Assembly (NCBI RefSeq): GCF_000620065.1 | Contig: NZ_JHVI01000025.1 | Coordinates: forward strand, 1 to 58,405 | Origin: Meiothermus cerbereus DSM 11376 | GTDB taxonomy: Bacteria > Deinococcota > Deinococci > Deinococcales > Thermaceae | Length of the DNA stretch: 58,405 bases | Direction of reading: 5' to 3' | Shown: one piece after another, positions 45,310 to 54,526 of the stretch | Layout of the letters: the number at the start of each line of letters is the position of its first letter | Numbering within the stretch: the stretch's first letter is position 1 | Translations under genes and position numbers: made by a program | The notes under the pieces: model-generated | Told to the model about the DNA's origin: nothing | Databases searched by the model: none | The model's input: the letters and a program-made list of their open reading frames with translations, nothing else

Positions 45310-45537
45310 TCACTTGGGAATGGGTACATCGGCCTGGAGCTTCATCTTGTCGTCGATGGTCTCGACGTGAATTTCCAGGCTCTCCTCGTCGGGAAAGTAG
45401 CGCTTCAACACCGCCAGCAGGTCTTGCTTAAGCTGCTCCACCATGCCCGGACTCAGGTGGGCCCGGTCGTAGGCCAGCACCAGCTTGAGGCGCTCCTTCA
45501 GGGTGTCCTTGCTTTTGCGCTGCCAGGGCCACATCAT
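45310..45537 (-). CDS. minE: Cell division topological specificity factor MinE
   Basis: This 75-residue protein stimulates MinD ATPase to drive Min oscillation. The N-terminal part has KERLKLVLAYDRAHLSPG, the MinD-contact helix, and the C-terminal topological domain has VETIDDKMKLQADVPI. It overlaps minD by 4 bp (ATGA). Confidence 0.95.
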   Translation of the reverse strand: MMWPWQRKSKDTLKERLKLVLAYDRAHLSPGMVEQLKQDLLAVLKRYFPDEESLEIHVETIDDKMKLQADVPIPK

Positions 45538-46337
45538 CTACCCCCAAACAGCCGCCGCAAGGTTCCTAAAAAGCCCGGTGCATCGCCCAGGGGGGCAAAA
45601 GGCACGTCCTCACCCCGCACCCGCTGAGCGATCTCCACGAAAGCCTTGCCCGCACCCGTACCGTTCTTGAGCACCAGCGGCTCGCCCTGGTTGGAGGAGA
45701 TCAGGACGCTCTCGTCCTCGGGCACAATACCGATGGGCTTGATGCCCAGAATTTCCACCACGTCTTCCACCGAGAGCATGTCGCCGCGCTGCACCATCTT
45801 GGGGCGCAGGCGGTTGATCACCAGGTAGTTCTCCCGGATTTCGCGGGCTTCCAGCATCCCGATGATGCGGTCGGCGTCGCGCACGCTCGAGACCTCCGGG
45901 TTCACCACCACCAAGGCCCCCTCGGCCGGGGTGGCGGCGGTCTGGAAGCCTTTCTCGATGCCAGCGGGCGAGTCGATGAGCACCCGGTCGAAGCCTTCTT
46001 CTTCCAACAGGGCCTTCACGATATGGCGGAACTTTTCGGGGTCGAGGGCTTCCTTGTCCCGGGTCTGCGAGGCAGCCAGCAGGGCCAGCCCCTCGATGCG
46101 CTTGTCGCGGATGAGGGCCTGCCGCAGTTTACACTTGCCCTCAATCACATCGATCAGGTCGTAAACCACCCGACCCTCGAGGCCCATCACCACATCCAGG
46201 TTGCGCAGGCCCACGTCCACATCCACCACGGCCACTTTCTCGCCCAACCTGGCCAATGCTGCACCCACGTTGGCCGTGGTGGTGGTCTTTCCCACACCAC
46301 CTTTTCCAGATGTCACCACAATCGCACGGGCATTCAC
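45534..46337 (-). CDS. minD: Septum site-determining ATPase MinD
   Basis: This 267-residue membrane-associated ATPase positions the division site. The deviant Walker A is SGKGGVGKTTTTANVG, switch I/II residues are in DVDVGLRNLD and LIDSPAGIEKGF, and the C-terminal amphipathic helix FLGTLRRLFGGR is the membrane anchor. It is coupled to minE. No minC lies next to it. The start ATG follows GGAGG. Confidence 0.97.
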   Translation of the reverse strand: MNARAIVVTSGKGGVGKTTTTANVGAALARLGEKVAVVDVDVGLRNLDVVMGLEGRVVYDLIDVIEGKCKLRQALIRDKRIEGLALLAASQTRDKEALDPEKFRHIVKALLEEEGFDRVLIDSPAGIEKGFQTAATPAEGALVVVNPEVSSVRDADRIIGMLEAREIRENYLVINRLRPKMVQRGDMLSVEDVVEILGIKPIGIVPEDESVLISSNQGEPLVLKNGTGAGKAFVEIAQRVRGEDVPFAPLGDAPGFLGTLRRLFGGR

Positions 46338-46524
46338 ACCTAATCCTCCAGAGTATAAGGCCAGACTGTTTCAGCCTGCTAAACGCTGATACCAGTATAC
46401 GAGCAAGATAGACGATTGTCAGGCTTTTGTAAAACCAAGCAAGGGCCACTCTCTCGTGCGCCTGGATATAAAACCCTACCAGGGTTCATGTCGGACGGAT
46501 ACTGATTGAGTTCTAGCAATGCAT

Positions 46525-46530
46525 TACAAT
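46525..46530 (+). promoter_or_regulatory. -10 box TACAAT of the small membrane protein gene
   Basis: TACAAT is 6 nt from ATG 46537. AAGG in the spacer could also serve as a weak ribosome-binding site. Confidence 0.4.
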
Positions 46531-46536
46531 CAAGGT

Positions 46537-46701
46537 ATGTACGAGCCCCAAAACCAAGAAGCAAAACATGGGGATGTCAAACCCGACTGGAAGGATTTTA
46601 TAGCCCTGGTGATAGCGGCTTACTCCATCCTGCTCCCTCCCCTGCTGCTGATTTTCGGAGCCGCTCTGCTGGTACTGCTTTTGCTGTATGTGGTCTTCTG
46701 A
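46537..46701 (+). CDS. Small single-helix or hairpin membrane protein
   Basis: I do not recognise this 54-residue protein. It has a polar N terminus (about 24 residues, MYEPQNQEAKHGDVKPDWKD), then an unbroken hydrophobic stretch of about 30 residues with a PP in its middle, ending LLYVVF. That could be one long or two short membrane helices. It is divergent from minD with about 200 bp between starts. An upstream ATG at 46519 is less likely, given the -10 box position. Real but uncharacterised. Confidence 0.6.
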   Translation: MYEPQNQEAKHGDVKPDWKDFIALVIAAYSILLPPLLLIFGAALLVLLLLYVVF

Positions 46702-46907
46702 GCAAAGTTGGTGAACACACTTGATCCAGTCACCAGAGTTTCCACTCCGGCAAACAGGTTTTGCGCACCTGAGGCTTCTGGGCCCTGCATCAGCCCTGCT
46801 GCTTTTGCAACGGATGGCCAGAGCCGCTGTGCTAAGGCACCAGCAAACATTGCAAGTTCTTGAAAAGTGAGCCCCTTTAGGGCGCTTACAGGCAAAAAGG
46901 AGGGTTA

Positions 46908-48464
46908 ATGCCAGCCACTGTTGAAAATCTGTTTGAATCCCTGCCCGAAGGTTACCAGGAACGGTTGGGCCGACCTGGGCAGTACCCCTTCACACGGGGG
47001 GTCTACCCCCGGATGTACAGCGACCGCCCCTGGACCATGCGGCAGTACGCCGGGTTTAGCAGCGCCGAGGAGTCCAACGCCCGCTACCGCTACCTGCTTT
47101 CGCAAGGCCAGACCGGGCTCTCGGTGGCCTTCGACCTGCCCACCCAGCTTGGAATGGATCCCGACCACCCCCTGAGCGTAGGCGAGGTAGGCAAGGTAGG
47201 GGTCTCGATTGCCTGCATCGAGGATATGCGAACCTTGCTGGACGGTATTCCGCTGGACAAAGTCACTACCAGCATGACCATCAACGCGCCTGCCAATATG
47301 CTGCTGGCGCTGTACCTGCTGGTAGCCGAGGAGCAGGGCGTAAGCTGGGACAAGGTGGGTGGCACCATCCAAAACGATATCTTGAAAGAGTACATTGCCC
47401 GCGGTACGTACATTTTTCCTCCTGGCCCCTCGATGCGGCTCATAACCGACGTTTTTGCCTTCTGCAGTGAAAAAGTGCCCCGCTGGAACACCATCAGCAT
47501 CTCGGGGTATCACATCCGCGAAGCGGGCGCGACCGCCGCACAGGAGATCGCCTTTACCCTTGCCAACGGCAAGGCCTATGTGCGGGCAGCCATCGAGGCG
47601 GGACTGGACGTAGATGCGTTTGCCCCCAGGTTGTCGTTCTTCTTTGCCTCGCACAACGACATTCTGGAGGAGGCCGCCAAGTTTCGTGCCGCCCGGCGCA
47701 TGTGGGCCCGCATTATGCGCCACGAGTTCAAGGCCAAAGACCCCAAAAGCTGGATGCTGCGCTTCCACACCCAGACCGGTGGCTCTACCCTGGCCGCCCA
47801 GGAACCCCTGAACAACGTGGTGCGCACGGCCTACCAGGCCCTGGCCGCGGTACTGGGTGGAACCCAAAGCCTGCACACCAACGCCTACGACGAAGCCCTG
47901 GGCCTGCCCACCGAAAAAAGCGCCTTGCTGGCCTTGCGTACCCAGCAAATACTGGCCTACGAGTCGGGCATCACCAAGGCCATCGATCCACTGGGGGGCA
48001 GCTTCTACGTGGAGCACCTGACCGACCAGCTCGAGGCCCAGGCCCAGGAGTATCTCGATCAGATCGCCAAGCTAGGGGGCGCGGTCGCGGCAGTAGAGGC
48101 GGGCTTTTTCCAGCGAGAAATTGAGGAGTCGGCCTGGGAGTTCCAGCGCCAGGTCGAGAGCGGCCAGCGCATTATTGTGGGCGTCAACCGCTTCAACAAC
48201 CCCGACTCCCCCCTCAACGAACACACCCCGGTGCAAAAAATCAGCGACGAGCTCGCCAACCACCGCAAGGCCCAGATTCAGGCCTTCCGGGCCAAACGGG
48301 ACGGGCAGGCCACAGGCAATGCGCTGGAAGCCCTGCGTCAAGCCGCCAGAGGCCAGCAGAATCTGATGCCTTACATTCTGGATGCGTTCCGCCGCCACGC
48401 CACCCTGGGCGAGGTTTGCGGTGTGTTGCGCGAGGAGTGGGGCGAGTACCAGCCGTCTTACTAA
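46908..48464 (+). CDS. mcmA1: Methylmalonyl-CoA mutase, large (catalytic) subunit
   Basis: This 518-residue TIM-barrel subunit interconverts methylmalonyl-CoA and succinyl-CoA. It has [54 protein letters not shown], and [19 protein letters not shown], the CoA-binding barrel of the family. The B12-binding domain is absent, so a separate small subunit must supply cobalamin. AAAAAGGAGG precedes ATG 46908. The 206-bp gap before it shows no cobalamin riboswitch. Confidence 0.94.
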   Translation: MPATVENLFESLPEGYQERLGRPGQYPFTRGVYPRMYSDRPWTMRQYAGFSSAEESNARYRYLLSQGQTGLSVAFDLPTQLGMDPDHPLSVGEVGKVGVSIACIEDMRTLLDGIPLDKVTTSMTINAPANMLLALYLLVAEEQGVSWDKVGGTIQNDILKEYIARGTYIFPPGPSMRLITDVFAFCSEKVPRWNTISISGYHIREAGATAAQEIAFTLANGKAYVRAAIEAGLDVDAFAPRLSFFFASHNDILEEAAKFRAARRMWARIMRHEFKAKDPKSWMLRFHTQTGGSTLAAQEPLNNVVRTAYQALAAVLGGTQSLHTNAYDEALGLPTEKSALLALRTQQILAYESGITKAIDPLGGSFYVEHLTDQLEAQAQEYLDQIAKLGGAVAAVEAGFFQREIEESAWEFQRQVESGQRIIVGVNRFNNPDSPLNEHTPVQKISDELANHRKAQIQAFRAKRDGQATGNALEALRQAARGQQNLMPYILDAFRRHATLGEVCGVLREEWGEYQPSY

Positions 48465-48525
48465 ACCCGCCTTTAGCCAGCCTTCACATCCAGCACTCAG
48501 CCAATCGGGCCTAATAGTAAAGGCG

Positions 48526-48951
48526 ATGGTTAGGCTAATACCTTGGTTGATTTTAGGGGTTATTGTAGCCCTGTCGGGGGTTAGCAGCCTATGGCTGCGT
48601 GCTCAGTCCAGCGATACCCCAAACTCTTACCGCACCTACACGGCCACCGGAGAGGTCGTAAGTGTGAAGACCTTAGGAGCCAGGGGTTGTGCGGTTAGGA
48701 TCAGGCTACACCAGTGGGTATCTTTGAGCGACGGCTTCGCCCTGGCCGAGATGCCGCAACGGGGGCAGCTTTATAGCGTGGGGGCCAACCTCGAGCAGTG
48801 CATGGCTCTGGAGGTTGCGCTGGCCTCGCTAGCCAACAGTGACGACCTGAAGAGCCCCCATCACATTTACTACCAGGCAGCACAACTGCCCTCCGGCGAG
48901 TGGCGCATGACCAAAAACCCTTCGGCTACCGTAGGCTGCGGGGGTTTGTAG
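48526..48951 (+). CDS. Membrane-anchored protein of unknown function
   Basis: I do not recognise this 141-residue protein. It begins with one hydrophobic helix (MVRLIPWLILGVIVALSGVS), likely a signal anchor, and has a soluble domain outside the cytosol. Three cysteines are spread (GARGCAVRI, LEQCMALE, TVGCGGL), so a disulfide is possible. TATTAG-like bases (TAATAG, TAGTAA) lie close to ATG 48526, so it may be leaderless. The open frame continues upstream inside mcmA1, but I do not use it. Confidence 0.6.
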   Translation: MVRLIPWLILGVIVALSGVSSLWLRAQSSDTPNSYRTYTATGEVVSVKTLGARGCAVRIRLHQWVSLSDGFALAEMPQRGQLYSVGANLEQCMALEVALASLANSDDLKSPHHIYYQAAQLPSGEWRMTKNPSATVGCGGL

Positions 48952-49062
48952 CAAGAAATTATCTGGTTCGTGCCTTTCTGAACTTCCCACAAGCATCGGT
49001 AGGAGAAGCTCTCATACCCAAGCAACTTTGACCATAGTGGAACGCCTCGAGTGGAGTTTGCA

Positions 49063-49914
49063 TCAGTCCCTACCCCTGGGGTCTAGCACATCCCGCAAGG
49101 CATCGCCCAACAGGTTAAAGGCCAGGACAGTGAGCAAAATGCCCATGGCAGGCGCAGTAGGGGCCCAGATGGCCTCAGCAATGTAGCTGCGGGTTTCGGA
49201 GACCATAGCGCCCCATTCCGGGGTGGGCGGCTGGGCTCCAAAGCCGATGAAGGAAAGCCCTGCCGCGGTCAGGATAGCCCCACCCACATCGAAGCTAGCC
49301 TGCACAAAAATGGGCGTGAGCGTGTTGGGCAGCAGATGCCGGAACATCAAGCGCCCCTGGGAGGCCCCCATGGCCCGTGCCGCCTCCACAAACTCGCGCT
49401 CACGCAAAGCCAGCACATTGGCCCGCACCAAGCGGGCATAGATGGGCCAGCTAACCAGCGCCACCGCCATAATGGTGTTGTTGAGGTTGGGCCCCAGCGC
49501 TGCTGCGATGGCCATGGCCAGAATCAGCGAGGGAAAGGCAAAAAAGATATCGGTCACGCGCATCAGCAGGTTGTCCCAGGCCCCACCCAGGGTACCGGCC
49601 AGCAAACCCACCCCGACTCCGATCAGCACGGCCAAAATCACCACACCAAACCCTACCCGCAAGGAGATACCAGCGCCGTGGGCCACCCGGGCCCAGACGT
49701 CGCGGCCCAACTGGTCGGTGCCGAGCCAGTGTTCCGCAGATGGGGGCTGAAGGCGCTGAGCAATGTTCTGGTTGATGGGGTCGGGGGCTATTATGGGCGC
49801 TAGCAAGGCAACCAGCACTAGCATTATCAGCAAAAAAAGCCCAATTAGCCCCCCTGGGTTGCGCAAAAAGCGACGCAGCGGGCGAGGTGGACGACCAGCA
49901 GATATTGCAGTCAT
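49063..49914 (-). CDS. dppC: Peptide/nickel-type ABC permease DppC (operon 2)
   Basis: This 283-residue permease has the standard length and features: HWLGTDQLGRDVWARVAHG, the EAA loop AARAMGASQGRLMFRHLLPN and LSFIGFGAQPPTPEWG. Unlike the DppC at 6937 it has no internal insertion. It follows the DppB gene after 15 bp and ends the operon. No ATPase genes follow. Confidence 0.94.
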   Translation of the reverse strand: MTAISAGRPPRPLRRFLRNPGGLIGLFLLIMLVLVALLAPIIAPDPINQNIAQRLQPPSAEHWLGTDQLGRDVWARVAHGAGISLRVGFGVVILAVLIGVGVGLLAGTLGGAWDNLLMRVTDIFFAFPSLILAMAIAAALGPNLNNTIMAVALVSWPIYARLVRANVLALREREFVEAARAMGASQGRLMFRHLLPNTLTPIFVQASFDVGGAILTAAGLSFIGFGAQPPTPEWGAMVSETRSYIAEAIWAPTAPAMGILLTVLAFNLLGDALRDVLDPRGRD

Positions 49915-49929
49915 AGATGCTCCGTCGGG

Positions 49930-50937
49930 TCAGGCATAGCGGATGCGGGGGTCGAGAAAGGCGTATAGCAGATCTACGATAAGGTTGATAAGGGAATACA
50001 CCAGCCCCACCAGCAGCGTGACCCCCATCACGGCGGGAAAGTCCAGGCTGGTGGCCGACTGGGTCACGTAGCGTCCGATGCCCGGCCAGCTAAAGATGGT
50101 CTCGGTCAGCACCGCACCGGAGAGCAGGCCCCCCAGCAGCCCACCCAGCAAGGTGAGCACCGGCAGCGAAGCATTTTTGAGGGCATGGCGAAAAACCACC
50201 GCCCTACCGGGAACACCCTTGGCCCGGGCGGTGCGGATATAGTCTTGCGAAAGCACCTCGAGCATGGTCGCACGGGTCATGCGGGCCAGAATGGCCGCCG
50301 AAAATAGCCCCAGCACAAAGGCCGGCAGCACCAGATGCCGCAAGGAGTCGCCAAGAGCGGCCCAGTCTTTGGCCAGAAGGGCATCCAGGCCCATCAGGCC
50401 GGTAACCCTGGGTGGGGGAAAGGTAAAACCATCCAGCCGCCCCTGCACCGGCAACAAATCGAGCTGCCGGGCCAGTACGTATTGGAGCAGCACCGCCAAG
50501 AAAAACACCGGGGTAGCCCCCCCGATGAGGGCCAGTATGCGCACCGTGACGTCGGTCGCTTTGTTCTGCCGTAAAGCGGCCAGAATACCAGCCGGCACCC
50601 CCAAAAAGAGCGTCACCAGAAAGGCCGCTACCGAGAGCTCGAGGGTCGCAGGAAAAAACTCCTTCAAATCCTCTGCTACAGCCCGCTGGGTGCGCAGCGA
50701 GTTGCCCAAATCGCCGGACAGCAAGCGGCCCATGTAAATCAGGTACTGCTGCCAGATGGGTTTGTCCAAACCGTAGCGCTCACGGAATTCCCGGATTTGT
50801 TCTTCACGGGCGTTATCACCCAAAGCGGCAATCGCGGGGTCAATCGGCACCACGTTGGCGATAAAGAAGGTGGCAAACGTGACCCCCCAGGCCACAAAAA
50901 TCACAAAGAAAAGGCGGCGGAAAAAGTAAGAAAGCAT
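49930..50937 (-). CDS. dppB: Peptide/nickel-type ABC permease DppB (operon 2)
   Basis: This 335-residue permease begins LSYFFRRLFFVIFVAWGVTF and carries the EAA loop IRTARAKGVPGRAVVFRHAL near residue 235 and ends LLYAFLDPRIRYA. It partners the DppC downstream. A strong inverted repeat in the 184-bp gap separates it from the binding-protein gene upstream. Confidence 0.94.
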   Translation of the reverse strand: MLSYFFRRLFFVIFVAWGVTFATFFIANVVPIDPAIAALGDNAREEQIREFRERYGLDKPIWQQYLIYMGRLLSGDLGNSLRTQRAVAEDLKEFFPATLELSVAAFLVTLFLGVPAGILAALRQNKATDVTVRILALIGGATPVFFLAVLLQYVLARQLDLLPVQGRLDGFTFPPPRVTGLMGLDALLAKDWAALGDSLRHLVLPAFVLGLFSAAILARMTRATMLEVLSQDYIRTARAKGVPGRAVVFRHALKNASLPVLTLLGGLLGGLLSGAVLTETIFSWPGIGRYVTQSATSLDFPAVMGVTLLVGLVYSLINLIVDLLYAFLDPRIRYA

Positions 50938-51062
50938 GGTCAGAGCATAAGCTACACGGAAAGACTATCCAGTCAAAGAGTTTTCTCGGCTGGGCCCATC
51001 CTGGAAGCGCATTAGCCGCAGGACGTGTCGGGCTCAAAAAGGCAACAACCGTAGAAGGACTT

Positions 51063-51113
51063 AGGGTTTAGGGCCCAGGGCGCCCTCCGGCACAACCCTG
51101 AGCCCTAAACCCT
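51063..51113. repeat. 12-bp perfect inverted repeat AGGGTTTAGGGC between binding protein and dppB
   Basis: AGGGTTTAGGGC (51063-51074) and GCCCTAAACCCT (51102-51113) flank a 27-nt loop. It lies just past the binding-protein stop codon. There is no T run. It may stabilise the 5' mRNA and lower permease expression. Confidence 0.6.
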
Positions 51114-51121
51114 GGGCACCA

Positions 51122-52693
51122 CTACGGAAGCTTGCTGATATTCTCGAAGCGCACCTGGCCCTGGGCGTTGCGCACGTAGCCCTCGACTTTGACCGAGAGG
51201 CCTAGCGGAACCGCAGGCTGGTAAAGCACCGCATAGGGGCCGTTTTTGAGCACGTAATCGGTCAGGAGGCGGTAGAGAGCAACCCGCTTGGCAGGCTCGG
51301 TCTCCAGGGCAGCCTGGTTGGCCAGCCGGATGGCCGTGGGGTCGTTCCAGACGTTGCGCCAGGCCAGACTGCGGGCCTCGAAGTTGGCCCAGGGGGTGGC
51401 GTTGCCGTCGGGGTCGGGGAAGTCGGGGCTCCAGCCCACCAGCACCATCTGGTGGTTCTGCGCCCGGTAGGTGCGCAAGACCTCGGCGTTGGCGATGGCT
51501 TTGACGTTGGCCTTGAGCCCACTCTTGGCAAAGTCGGACTGAATCTTGGCGGCGATGTCCGCGCAGGGGATGCCCCCACCGCAGATACCCGTGCTTACCA
51601 GAAGCTCGAACTCGAGGCCGTTCGGATACCCTGCCTGGGCTAGCAGACGCCGGGCCCTGGCCGGGTCGAAGGTGTAGGGGGTGCGGGGATCGTAGCCCAG
51701 CAGGCCTTTAGGAATGAAGGTTTGAATCTTGGTGCCGTTGCCCTGCACCAACCCGCTCACCAGCTCATCCTGGTTGATGCTGTAGCGCACCGCGTCGCGC
51801 ACCAGCTTGTTGGCGAAGGGGCTGCCTTCCTTGACGTTCATGCCCAGATAGTTCAGGCGCAGGCTGTCAGCTTTGATGGTTCGGAAGCGGGGATTGTTGG
51901 CAAGAGCCCGTAAAGCCTCAGGGGTGAGCCCCTCGGCGATGTCAATTTCGCCCGACTCGAGGGCCGTGCGCAACACTGCTGGCTCCTTGATTTCACGCAA
52001 GATAACCCGCTGAAGCTTGGGCTTGATACGGGCATTGGGGTTGGCCTCCAACAGCACTTGCGAACCCCGATCCCAGCGCACCAGCCGGAAGGGGCCCGAG
52101 CCAGCGGAGTTGTTGGTGAGCCATTCCTTACCAAAGTCGTTGCCCTTAGCGTTTTTCTGCACCGTGTCGGAGTCCACGATGCCACCAATGTTGAAGGTCA
52201 GGATCGAGAGGAAGGAGCCCGGTGAGGCAGTTTTGGGAATACTCACCACCACCGTATAGTTGTCCACGGCTTTGGTCGCCCCCGGCTTGAGCTGAGCAAT
52301 TTCGGTAAACAGAAATGAACCCGGCCCCTTGATGGCCAGAGCCCGTTCAAAGGTGTAGACCACATCCTTGGCCGTCACCTCGTTGCCGCTGGAAAACTTG
52401 CTACCCCGGCGCAGACGGAAGGTGATGTCCCAGGTATCCCGACCGCGATCCACTTTCCAGCTTTCGGCCAATCCCGGCTTGAGCGTGGAGAGGTCGGCCC
52501 CCTCGTACTTGACCAGGGTTTCGTAGAGGTTGTCAGTCACCAGACCCCCAGAGAACTCGTACGAGACCTGCGGATCCATGGTGATCAGATCGGACCAGTC
52601 CCCACCATAAATCAGGGTCTGGGTACGATCCTGGGCCAGGGTATTGCCCAGGCTGAAGGCCAGGATAATTGCCCATGCTTTAAAAAACTTCAT
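51122..52693 (-). CDS. Periplasmic peptide-binding protein, SBP family 5 (operon 2)
   Basis: This 523-residue secreted protein starts with a signal peptide (FFKAWAIILAFSLGNTLAQ). Family 5 features are SYEFSGGLVTDNLYETLVKY, LKPGLAESWKV, and TFRLRRGSKFSSGNEVTAKD. It is not closely related to the two paralogs at 9395 and 11528. ATG 52693 follows AAAGGAGG and begins the signal peptide; a long in-frame extension upstream covers the promoter and is not coding. It heads the operon with DppB and DppC. Confidence 0.92.
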   Translation of the reverse strand: MKFFKAWAIILAFSLGNTLAQDRTQTLIYGGDWSDLITMDPQVSYEFSGGLVTDNLYETLVKYEGADLSTLKPGLAESWKVDRGRDTWDITFRLRRGSKFSSGNEVTAKDVVYTFERALAIKGPGSFLFTEIAQLKPGATKAVDNYTVVVSIPKTASPGSFLSILTFNIGGIVDSDTVQKNAKGNDFGKEWLTNNSAGSGPFRLVRWDRGSQVLLEANPNARIKPKLQRVILREIKEPAVLRTALESGEIDIAEGLTPEALRALANNPRFRTIKADSLRLNYLGMNVKEGSPFANKLVRDAVRYSINQDELVSGLVQGNGTKIQTFIPKGLLGYDPRTPYTFDPARARRLLAQAGYPNGLEFELLVSTGICGGGIPCADIAAKIQSDFAKSGLKANVKAIANAEVLRTYRAQNHQMVLVGWSPDFPDPDGNATPWANFEARSLAWRNVWNDPTAIRLANQAALETEPAKRVALYRLLTDYVLKNGPYAVLYQPAVPLGLSVKVEGYVRNAQGQVRFENISKLP

Positions 52694-52718
52694 GAAGCCT
52701 CCTTTCGCTATGACGCAA

Positions 52719-52747
52719 ACAATACCGATAAACACACTGTAGGTCAA
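52719..52747 (-). promoter_or_regulatory. Promoter of peptide operon 2
   Basis: On the minus strand TTGACC (52742-52747) and TATTGT (52719-52724) are spaced exactly 17 bp apart, upstream of the GGAGG and ATG 52693. Confidence 0.75.
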
Positions 52748-52770
52748 GACGTAAAAATGACACGAGGCAA

Positions 52771-52776
52771 TACACT
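52771..52776 (+). promoter_or_regulatory. -10 box TACACT of chrA, leaderless type
   Basis: TACACT lies 7 nt before ATG 52784. It supports that start over ATG 52757. Confidence 0.45.
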
Positions 52777-52783
52777 GGGTCTG

Positions 52784-53830
52784 ATGCCTTGGGAAATCAT
52801 GAAAACCTTTGCCTGGCTGGGTTTGACCGCTTTTGGCGGCCCGGCGGCCCATTTTGCCCTTTTTCAAAGGCTACTGGTAGGGGAAGGCAAATGGGTAAGC
52901 AAAGAGCAGTACCTCAGGATGCTGGCCGCCGTCAACCTGATTCCTGGCCCCAACTCCACCGAAACGGCCATGTTGCTGGGCCATGCCAAGGGTGGGCAGT
53001 GGGGTTTGCTGTTGGCTGGTTTTGGTTTTATTGTCCCAGCAGCCCTGGTGACGCTAGCCTTGGTAGCACTGTACCAGGAGATCGCCTCACTTCCGCTCAT
53101 ACAGGGTGCTTTCCTGGGACTCAAGCTGGCAGTGGTAGCCCTGATTGCCCAAGCCCTTTGGGATCTGCTGCCTCACCCCCAAAAACAGCCCCAAACCTGG
53201 ATGCTGGCCCTGGCCGGGCTGGTGATGGCGGGGCTGGGTGTAGTGGAGTGGGCAGTGGTGTTACTGGTCGGCGTGTTGGTGGCGCTGGGCAGAAGCGGGA
53301 GAACCCTTAGTGTGGAACCCATCAGCCTGTTTTGGTTTTTCTTGCTGGTGGGCTCGAGCTTGTTCGGCTCGGGCTACGTGTTGATTGGGCTGATGCAGGA
53401 AATGGTCACACGAGGCTGGCTGAGTCCAGGCGAACTCCTAAATGCTCTGGCCCTGGGTCAGATCACCCCTGGCCCCTTGCTCACCACAGCAACTGCGGTG
53501 GGTTACCTGGCGGCAGGGTTCCCTGGGGCAGCGCTCTCAACCGTTGGCATTTTTCTACCCTCGTTTATATTTACCTTTCTGGTGGTGGGCGTCTTGCGCC
53601 GCCTGGAAGGGCATCCCCTGGCCGAAGCCTTTTTGAAGGGGGCCTCTGGGGCGGCCCTGGGTCTAGTTGCCTGGGCGCTGTGGCAATTGGGACGTGAAAC
53701 CTTGGTGGGTTGGGTAGAGTTGCTGGTCGCGCTGCTGGCTCTGATACTTTTGTTGCGCAAATTCCCCCCGCTACCCCTCTTGGGGCTATTTGCTCTGGGG
53801 GGTGCCCTTTGGAGCATCGGGATGGGTTGA
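52784..53830 (+). CDS. chrA: Chromate transporter family protein ChrA
   Basis: This 348-residue membrane protein has two homologous CHR halves. The first has TFAWLGLTAFGGPAAHFALF and VNLIPGPNSTETAMLLGH; the second repeats the pattern with LVGSSLFGSGYVLIGLMQEM and LGQITPGPLLTTATAVGY. ChrA pumps chromate out, and some relatives may carry other oxyanions. The start is ATG 52784 or ATG 52757. It is divergent from peptide operon 2. Confidence 0.9.
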   Translation: MPWEIMKTFAWLGLTAFGGPAAHFALFQRLLVGEGKWVSKEQYLRMLAAVNLIPGPNSTETAMLLGHAKGGQWGLLLAGFGFIVPAALVTLALVALYQEIASLPLIQGAFLGLKLAVVALIAQALWDLLPHPQKQPQTWMLALAGLVMAGLGVVEWAVVLLVGVLVALGRSGRTLSVEPISLFWFFLLVGSSLFGSGYVLIGLMQEMVTRGWLSPGELLNALALGQITPGPLLTTATAVGYLAAGFPGAALSTVGIFLPSFIFTFLVVGVLRRLEGHPLAEAFLKGASGAALGLVAWALWQLGRETLVGWVELLVALLALILLLRKFPPLPLLGLFALGGALWSIGMG

Positions 53831-53890
53831 CACCCCTCTGTTTCTTACGAGGCATATGCTTTGAGGGATAAAGACGAATCCTAATTTAAA

Positions 53891-53922
53891 AAAGAACCGA
53901 GGGCGGGTTCCGTCGGTTCTTT
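53891..53922 (-). terminator. Terminator of tRNA-Ala, possibly bidirectional
   Basis: AAAGAACCGA and TCGGTTCTTT form a perfect 10-bp stem. The T run is on the minus strand 8 nt past the tRNA. It also lies 60 bp past the chrA stop and could act on the plus strand. Confidence 0.85.
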
Positions 53923-53929
53923 ATGAGCT

Positions 53930-54005
53930 TGGTGGAGCCGAGGGGATTCGAACCCCCGACCTCTTGAGTGCGATTCAAGCGCGCTCCCAACTGCGCCACG
54001 GCCCC
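53930..54005 (-). tRNA. tRNA-Ala (anticodon CGC), CCA encoded
   Basis: On the minus strand the acceptor GGGGCCG pairs with CGGCTCC, including the G3:U70 pair that identifies alanine tRNA. The D arm is GCGC/GCGC, the anticodon stem CTTGA/TCAAG holds the loop ATCGCAC with anticodon CGC, and the T arm has GGGGG TTCGAAT CCCCT. A discriminator A and CCA are encoded. It reads GCG. Confidence 0.95.
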
Positions 54006-54042
54006 AAGCGTTGTTTAGTGTAGCCGGGCGCGCCCTCGCTGT

Positions 54043-54411
54043 CTAGCCTTCCTTAATCCGCACCTCAATCCGACCCCGCCGGTCGCGCACTTCCAGTTTG
54101 GCCTTGGCCCGACCTTTGCGGTACTCCGACTTGTAGCTACCCCCACCAGCCTGATACTTGACCCTTGTCCAGCCCCTGGACACCAGGTCGCGGTGATGGT
54201 GGGCGTACACCTGAGCCACCTGGCTGCTACGGTAGACCACCACAATCCCCTGAGGTTCGGGGAACCGCTCTACCACCACAATGCCCGGTACCAGGGCAAT
54301 CCGTATGTCCGCGCTGATGGTGAGGGTAGGTGGGGGCGGGGCCTCGATCGTAACCCGAACCTGGGCAAAAGCTACTGAGCTTAGAGTTAGCGCAATAAGC
54401 AAAGCCTTCAT
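54043..54411 (-). CDS. Small secreted protein of unknown function
   Basis: I do not recognise this 122-residue protein. It has a signal peptide (MKALLIALTLSSVAFA) cleaved before QVRVTIEAPPPPT. The middle is hydrophobic and beta-like (IALVPGIVVVERF). The C terminus is very basic (KSEYRKGRAKAKLEVRDRRG), suggesting binding to an acidic surface or polymer. It ends 37 bp before the tRNA gene on the same strand and may share its transcript. Confidence 0.7.
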   Translation of the reverse strand: MKALLIALTLSSVAFAQVRVTIEAPPPPTLTISADIRIALVPGIVVVERFPEPQGIVVVYRSSQVAQVYAHHHRDLVSRGWTRVKYQAGGGSYKSEYRKGRAKAKLEVRDRRGRIEVRIKEG

Positions 54412-54526
54412 ACCATCTACCTTACCTGCAGATGGTTGCCAGATATGTGAGAGATGTTAACGCAGCCTTCACCTTCCTGTCGCCAGTCTGAGGCATCACA
54501 AAAGCAGCTGTAGTAAGGTGTGGTGG

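Noticed and set aside
46620-46895. 91-codon minus-strand frame upstream of mcmA1
   Set aside because: Its first part has a protein-like composition, but it needs a TTG start, has no clear ribosome-binding site, and ends as the antisense of the small membrane protein.
46702-46907. Cobalamin riboswitch upstream of the mutase gene
   Set aside because: No B12-box-like sequence is present.
46905-48017. 370-codon minus-strand frame opposite mcmA1
   Set aside because: It is a shadow of a highly conserved enzyme gene.
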